Shown here one piece after another: positions 59,901 to 64,000 of a DNA stretch of 64,000 nucleotides (positions are counted from its first letter, which is position 1; every line of letters begins with the position of its first letter). The notes beneath the pieces were generated by a model, which was not told the DNA's origin, searched no databases, and saw only the letters and a list, made by a program, of their open reading frames with translations. The stretch is from Zhengitettix transpicula (taxonomy: Eukaryota > Arthropoda > Insecta > Orthoptera > Tetrigidae). Where the stretch lies: assembly GCA_037074705.1 (NCBI GenBank), contig CM073591.1, positions 63,242,897 through 63,306,896 on the forward strand. Direction: 5' to 3'. The translations under genes were made by a program, and so were the position numbers.

Positions 59901-62099
59901 TTTCTATTAAGTAGGTTGACTTGGGTTCCACATACAAGGGTTTTCAGTATACAATTCTATAAATTGGTATTGCCCATTTCAACACTGCTAAACTCTAAAC
60001 ATAAATAAAAATGAATTTAAATTAAATATTAAATGAGATTTTGATGAATGCTGCCATACTACTGTACCACACAGTGTCTGTCTTGCAGGAAAGAAAACTA
60101 GTGGTTTGGACATGTTAGATCCTGGGCTTGTCGGACTGCATGCAGTCCATCATATATCATCGGACGAAATGTATGACTGCAGGTTGGACCGTGAATTGTT
60201 GGTTTTACTAAAATCATTGTTAGCTTTGTGGAATATATTATTGCAATATTTTGTTTTTGACAGTGGCGTTAAATAATGACACGATCATAAAAAACTTGAT
60301 AGATGAAATTGTAAATAGAACAGCTTTATATATAAAAAAGCTTAAAACGATATTCAGATATAAATATAAAGAAAAATGTGTGGGAAGAAGTTTGTGGAAT
60401 ACTTCCTGAATGCAGTCAATTGCATGGCGAGGAGAAAAGAAAACAATATATGATTTTCAGTCCAAAGAATTCATCGCCTACAACAACAAATGGCATGGCA
60501 GTTTGGACAATTTCCTTGCAGAAACCCATTTGCCAATTTCAGATGTTCAAAATATTTCTGAATCACTAGCTGTTCCACAAGTTCAGACAACAACATACAC
60601 AAAACTTGTGCAGATTCACCATCAAGATATCATTTCCATCAATCGCCCCAACGACGTTGGGAAAATTTGTGCGATGATAAAATTCATGTATGATCAATCC
60701 AGTCATTTTCTTGTTCCCTGCCATATACAATGTTTTAAGTATGTTCCAAAATGCACGAGTTTTAGTAATACTTCATATTGTACTAACATAATTAAAAAAT
60801 ACTTCTGATTAAAACACAATAATGAAATTTTATGAGATTATTATCAGGAACTAGAAGAGTATTTTGTGAAAATTTCAGATGTTTGATTCAGTCCTTTATT
60901 AGATATACCTGTTTGTAACTCAGCTATGGGAGTAATTGCAAAATTTGAAGGACTGCAAAATCTAAAGGAGGCATTTAAAAGATGTCAAATTTATTTTTAC
61001 TGTCCAGTATATTTTTAATGGGAAGAAACATTAAAGTTGCATATTAATCCCTTTCTTTGGGAAAAAAAATTCCTAAATTCTTAATTTTTTTAATTGAAAC
61101 ACATTTTTCTAGTAAACTTTAAGGTTATTTTCTTACGACTAAACATTATTTTGGTCAGAACATGATTTATAATGGTTTTATGAAGAATAAGATTGTTTTT
61201 ATTCCAAGTTGATATCTCAATAAACAAAAAATTATTTAACTTATCGCTAACCTCTGAAAACGGCCTACCCTCAATCAAAATGCACACTAAAATCGAAAGT
61301 AATAATATTAAAATTGTAAAAAAATAATTTTGTACTCACAGATACATACATACATACATACATACACACATACATACACACACACACACAGAGTAAATGC
61401 AGTATCAAATATAAAATAGAATATGTCAGCAACCAATTTTTTTATTGGTTCATTTCATATGGATTGACCCCAAATGGAAGCAATTAAATATTATCTGATT
61501 AAATAATTACCTTTATTTCGCATTTTCCTACGAACTCCTCTAGTCCTCTTCACACTTCCTTTGTGAGTCCTTGAAATAAAAGTACCACCAGTATCACTAG
61601 CCACAGATGAAGACCAAGATGTTAACCTTTGTCTCTCTTTATCAGAATTAGCAGAGTTAACATATTCAGAAGCCGAGTGGAAATGTGTAGAAAGGACCTC
61701 CCTTCTTCTTCTTTTACCATTAGCAACTATTTCATGAGATGAGCCAGTCCATGTTTCACGGCATGTTTTGTTTGGTTCCAGTGTTGAACAAGAAACATTA
61801 TGTGAAGCTTCAACTGTTGCAGATGCAGTAGAAACAGTCTCTGGCAAAGATGTTGCAGTGAATGATGGTGGTGGTGTATTAGAATTTTGAATGTTAAATG
61901 GTGTAGCAGGTAAAGCTGAAGCTGGAGTCGGACTTAGAATTCTGCTATGGAGAAGATCAATGCAAGGCGCTGATGCATGGGGTGATAGAGTTAAATTAAA
62001 ATTTGTCTCTACTGGTGTTGTTGCATTGGTGCTAGATGACCCTTCACGGTGTTTTTGAAGATTAACTCGACGATCCATTCTCTCCAATCGCTGCCGCAA
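45935..62099 (-). CDS. msl-1: MSL1 scaffold of the MSL histone acetyltransferase complex (3' part)
   Basis: Five exons (62099-61511, 56897-56764, 54357-54233, 46840-46601, 46049-45935) encode the last 400 residues. Phases match at every join. MSL1 is the nuclear scaffold that binds MSL2 through an N-terminal coiled coil and MOF and MSL3 through the C-terminal PEHE domain, directing H4K16 acetylation. In flies this is dosage compensation. The PEHE core is clear: VPSWR, EVFNKRHQRFEIDERRRKR joined across an intron to WDVQRIREQR, then EEPVSSLFPHVDD, PVSAFGAPI and FSLPWL. The first exon seen starts with LRQRLERMDRRV, the end of a basic heptad helix, so earlier exons lie beyond the right edge. A Ser/Thr/Pro-rich linker with a basic NGKRRRRE patch (possible nuclear localisation signal) follows. 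No disruption is seen. Confidence 0.93.
46601..46840 (-). CDS. msl-1: msl-1 PEHE exon, second half
   Basis: Acceptor TTTATTCAG, then G completing Arg, then WDVQRIREQRHVEKLRQRE, a basic TGRGGRRRSTSS insert, and EEPVSSLFPHVDDMLFLEV...LPVSAFGAPI, ending CTAAG|GTATAT (GT at 46600-46599, phase 2). The WD-RIREQR and FP-VDD blocks are characteristic of MSL1. Confidence 0.95.
47936..47992. repeat. (TA)n microsatellite
   Basis: About 28 TA units, directly abutting the left end of the inverted-repeat element. Confidence 0.95.
47997..48275. mobile_element. MITE-like element, copy 1
   Basis: Terminal inverted repeats of about 40-45 bp. The left end reads TTGAGATAGGAAAGAGGGAT, then GACTTACCTTAAA. The right end reads TTTAAGTTAAGTCAG, then ATCCCTCTTTCCTATCAAAT. 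Interior about 190 bp with CTGAAGAAAGTGGCTTAGGC. No transposase. The left end abuts a TA microsatellite. Confidence 0.75.
50472..50489. repeat. (TA)n microsatellite with preceding GT run
   Basis: GTGTGTGTGT at 50461-50470, then about nine TA units, abutting MITE-like copy 2. Confidence 0.9.
50495..50880. mobile_element. MITE-like element, copy 2
   Basis: Left end GGAATGGAAAGAGAGATAGC, then GGCTAACCTGAAAGTGAAG. Right end TTAAGGTTAGTCGACTTCAC, then CTCTCTTTCC. A second inner inverted repeat pairs GTTCTTCAAATTTTCGGAGG (from 50579) with CCTCTGAAAATTTGAAGAAC (50703-50722). TA microsatellites flank both ends. Confidence 0.7.
50886..50978. repeat. Compound (TG)n/(TA)n microsatellite
   Basis: Alternating TG and TA runs ending in about 20 TA units. 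Confidence 0.95.
54233..54357 (-). CDS. msl-1: msl-1 PEHE exon, first half
   Basis: Acceptor ATTTTTTAAG on the minus strand, phase 0. It encodes VPSWRSKVY, then EGTEDLNDEVFNKRHQRFEIDERRRKR. The donor is AAAGAG|GTTTGT (GT at 54232-54231), with leftover AG. The non-standard GTTTGT donor is supported by the perfect continuation R-WDVQRIREQR in the next exon. Confidence 0.93.
54358..56763. other. msl-1 intron
   Basis: About 2.4 kb. The patch 54410-54900 is C-rich on the plus strand (CCACCCC, CCCCCTCCCCCCACC) and looks like an old mobile-element remnant with no frame I recognise. 54950-55240 contains a GTCCTGAAGGAGAGAGCTCT-like block related to the interior of the MITE-like family. A third inverted-repeat element is at 56592-56700. 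Confidence 0.6.
56592..56700. mobile_element. MITE-like element, short copy 3
   Basis: The left end GGGTAGGAAAGAGAAATAGA, then TGTCTTACCTTAAA, matches the left end of copy 1. A short right end, TTTAAGGTAAGCAAAC, pairs with it. Internally deleted. Confidence 0.6.
56764..56897 (-). CDS. msl-1: msl-1 linker exon
   Basis: Acceptor TTAAAATAG on the minus strand. GA completes a Gly codon left open by the upstream exon, then IPTTSKSKEPASV...NQYFTHMGELPPALRMSEES, ending GAA|GTAAGT (GT at 56763-56762), phase 0. The conserved YF-T-GE-P block sits just before the PEHE domain. Recognised by phase and position between two certain msl-1 exons. Confidence 0.88.
57320..57787 (+). mobile_element. Poly(A)-tailed retroposon, copy I
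   Basis: Near full length in the plus orientation, from about TCTTGGGGATGCC to CAGTTACTCTAAAAAAAAAA. It is the most diverged of the long copies and poorer in CpG than those left of 41 kb, in line with its surroundings. Confidence 0.88.
59570..59725 (+). mobile_element. tRNA-derived SINE
   Basis: The A-box-like TGGTGTAATGG at about 59581 is followed some 35-40 bp later by the B-box-like GGGTTAGAATTGC, the spacing of a tRNA-type Pol III promoter. A non-tRNA body and a short A run (about 59718-59725) follow. Decay of the B box suggests it is inactive. Confidence 0.6.
60265..60420 (+). pseudogene. Possible MADF-domain relic
   Basis: Frame 1 reads IIKNLIDEIVNRTALY. After a frameshift near 60370 another frame reads KNVWEEVCGILPE. 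Together these resemble the start and the W-EI helix of a MADF DNA-binding domain, common in PIF/Harbinger elements and their host derivatives. The two parts are in different frames, so it is non-functional. The downstream open frame (to 60808) is unrecognised. Confidence 0.35.
61345..61391. repeat. (CATA)n/(CA)n microsatellite
   Basis: About six CATA units followed by CA units. Confidence 0.9.
61511..62099 (-). CDS. msl-1: msl-1 exon: helix end and Ser/Thr-rich linker
   Basis: Acceptor ATTATTTTAG on the minus strand (AG at 62101-62100), 196 codons plus one base, donor AAAG|GTAATT (GT at 61510-61509). It starts LRQRLERMDRRVNLQKH, the end of a basic heptad helix, then a long Ser/Thr/Pro-rich disordered stretch. 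Basic patches are NGKRRRRE and GSVKRTRGVRRKMRNKG. The phase fits the linker exon at 56897. Confidence 0.9.
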
Positions 62100-62101
62100 C
62101 T

Positions 62102-64000
62102 AAAATAATAGAAAATTTCAAATGTTTAAAAGGAAATGCTTTTTAAATAAATGTTAATTTATTATGAAAATAAAATTATCTCACTGCACACTATTTAAAT
62201 TGGACTTTTTAATATTACATTCATTTCAAGAGGTCTGTAAGGAACCCCAATTTTACTTTATTCTATACTATCCACTTTGATTTTCACATCAAGAGAAGCA
62301 CTGTAAGATAGCAAAACTTTGCACTAGCTAAAACCTATTCTTGATTACTTCCTTCTGCTGTTCTATCCTCAGTCACTCCACAATCAGTGTCATTATCCAC
62401 ACAAAAGGCAGCCCCTGGAGGCTGGATTTAGAAAATTTGTTTGCTGTATTGAGTCCCTGGGTTTAATCCCAATCCCATCTACTGCTGGAAACTTTGCAAA
62501 GAAATGGGACAGTTTTGTCAAATACTAATGTCACCAAAGTTCACACAGTTAAGGATTCGTGAAACACAAAGACATGATGAGAGCATGAAATGCAGCTAAC
62601 TGGAATCTCTGCCACAAGGCACAACAATGAGTCACACACATACATATTCACACAAAACAAGCACAGTTAGTCATTACTCTCTCCCCCTGTTCTAATCAGA
62701 GACAGCAGCACAGTTTAATCAATGTAAGCCTTCACATATAACTAATAATGATTTACTTTTACATCAATTTTAGTGTTACATCACTGGATGGAATCTTTGT
62801 ACAATTAAGAAGGAAGAAAACTAATCACTCTGTGGAGCCAAAGGAAGGAAAACACTAAGGATGTGTGTGAAATTAAAATAATCTAGTTAAAGAACCCTTT
62901 TCAAAATAAATTTTAATCAGACCTCTTTTGTTCTGGCTCTTAATCAATTGAGACAGCCTTCAAACAGTATGACAGTAGCACTGACCATTAGCATAACAGT
63001 TTGTTCTAGATTATGACTAATGCCATTTTCAAAGTTCCAAAGCATACAGATTCAGGTTAGGGAACTGTAATAGGAAAGTTAGAAGTTGAAGTGGAGATGA
63101 AAGTAGATAAAATATTATAAGAGAAGACATTCTGAAGTTTGTAGTTTTGGATCTTCTAGTAAAAAGCTTTAACAAATCATATAAAATAAAGTAAAAAGGA
63201 GTTTGAAAATCAGAACCAAAAACTCCATAATCTGTAGCATATAATGGATTCTAAACAAAATTCATGGACCAAATAGAAAAAACCCTGGGAGGAAACTATG
63301 CAAGAGATCGAGCAGGGTTCATAAATGAATACAGAAAAATTTGCTATTTCCAAGTAATTACAGAAGTAATTAATAAGGCCAAAGAATATTTCATACACAA
63401 ACAATTATATTCACAGACTGAAAAAGCATTTGATAAAATAAAACAGTAAAAATTGACCCAAAGTACATTTGCCACTCAAAGATCCTACAGTCCATACACA
63501 ATGCAACTGCAGAAGTAAAATTCTAGGAAGGGCGACAGTAAAGTATAAATGACAGATCAGCATGTGTTTAGCTAATGTACATAAAAGAATAGTTAATATG
63601 TATCAATAGAAGAATAAGGCTCAGATGGAGCACATTTAAAAGATATTATATGATACTTCAAACAAATGCTATTGGAACAATGTTTACAATCAGTAAATGA
63701 CATTGCTTGGAAATGAGGACCATAATTTGTTCACAAGATTTGTGTGGTCTTCTTGGGTTTCTTGAAGGCTTGTCGAGATGTCAGACTGCCATACTGATAG
63801 ATGTATCACGAAATAGCATGGATCTCCTTGATAAACACAAGCACTTCACTCTCATCCTTATAAAATGATGCAATAATCATCCAATTTTGAAATGTAGTAC
63901 CTTAAAAAGTTATAAACAAACTGCTAGATTCTCAAAATTGAAGAAAAACGGTAACAGAACCTCCAAAAAGTAAGACAGCTTTTTAAATTAGTTATTTACC
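62102..64000. other. msl-1 intron reaching the right edge
   Basis: No msl-1 exon is seen. The last bases on the minus strand read GGTAAATAAC, a plausible donor (GT at 63999-63998), so the preceding exon may end exactly at the window edge. 62390-62620 contains a degenerate tRNA-SINE-like stretch (GTCCCTGGGTTTAATCCC). A reverse-transcriptase relic is at 63255-63640. Confidence 0.5.
63255..63640 (+). pseudogene. Reverse-transcriptase relic (non-LTR)
   Basis: A frame reading RDRAGFINEYR, then VITEVINKAKEYFIHKQLY, then TEKAFDKI matches the layout QxGFRxxRST...IxQIxEKxxEYN...DFxKAFDxI of non-LTR reverse transcriptases (motif A region). The expected Asp of F-D-x-x-K-A-F is lost and the frame ends soon after. 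Dead and A+T-rich. Confidence 0.55.

Larger units (their letters stand above)
56898..61510. other. msl-1 intron of about 4.6 kb
   Basis: It contains retroposon copy I (57320-57787), a tRNA-like SINE (59570-59725), a possible MADF-domain relic (60265-60420) and a CATA/CA microsatellite (61345-61391). The rest is A+T-rich. Confidence 0.65.

Noticed and set aside
62390..62620. Second tRNA-derived SINE
   Set aside because: A B-box-like GGTTTAATCCC is present but I cannot find a convincing A box or tail.

Overview
The window looks like nuclear DNA from an insect with a large, A+T-rich, intron-rich genome. The evidence is multi-kilobase introns with GT/AG junctions, insect-type TATA/Inr promoters, non-LTR retrotransposon debris and insect gene families. 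The CpG pattern described below and the GMC and msl-1 content suggest a hemimetabolous species such as a cockroach or termite, but I cannot fix the order. Almost all coding sequence is in short exons, so no single open frame describes any of the genes. I assembled them by matching splice sites and phase.

Left part (1-23.3 kb): two paralogous GMC oxidoreductases (glucose-dehydrogenase-like flavoproteins) in divergent orientation. The minus-strand gene shows only its 5' end: a signal-peptide exon at 5987-5880 and the FAD-motif exon ending at 777. The rest lies beyond the left edge. The plus-strand gene appears complete in five exons (14342-23294) and encodes about 699 residues, with signal peptide, FAD-binding GxGxxG, both GMC signatures and the C-terminal His/Asn pair. 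About 8.3 kb separates the two promoters. The introns hold a decayed reverse transcriptase, a retroposon copy, a fold-back element and dispersed repeats.

Middle (23.3-41.2 kb): a repeat-rich interval with a decayed Jockey-like reverse transcriptase, many copies of one poly(A)-tailed retroposon, a 0.6-kb fold-back element and a 60-75-bp tandem array. Its main gene is small and cryptic. A TATA/Inr promoter at 33304-33336 and a 15-bp leader exon precede three coding exons (34954-41054), which encode a secreted 77-residue peptide with ten cysteines after the signal. A second short frame (30484-30696) is a weaker candidate.

Right part (41.2-64 kb): the 3' portion of msl-1 (male-specific lethal 1, scaffold of the MSL histone H4K16 acetyltransferase complex) on the minus strand. 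Five exons encode the last 400 residues, including the end of an N-terminal helix, a long Ser/Thr-rich linker and the whole C-terminal PEHE domain. The 5' exons lie beyond the right edge. This part is strikingly CpG-poor compared with the left and middle, which fits historic germline methylation of a broadly expressed gene body beside unmethylated tissue-specific genes.

I found no tRNA or rRNA genes and no CRISPR array. No new multi-gene system is evident. The items most worth following up are the hidden cysteine-rich peptide gene, the CpG boundary and the repeat families.
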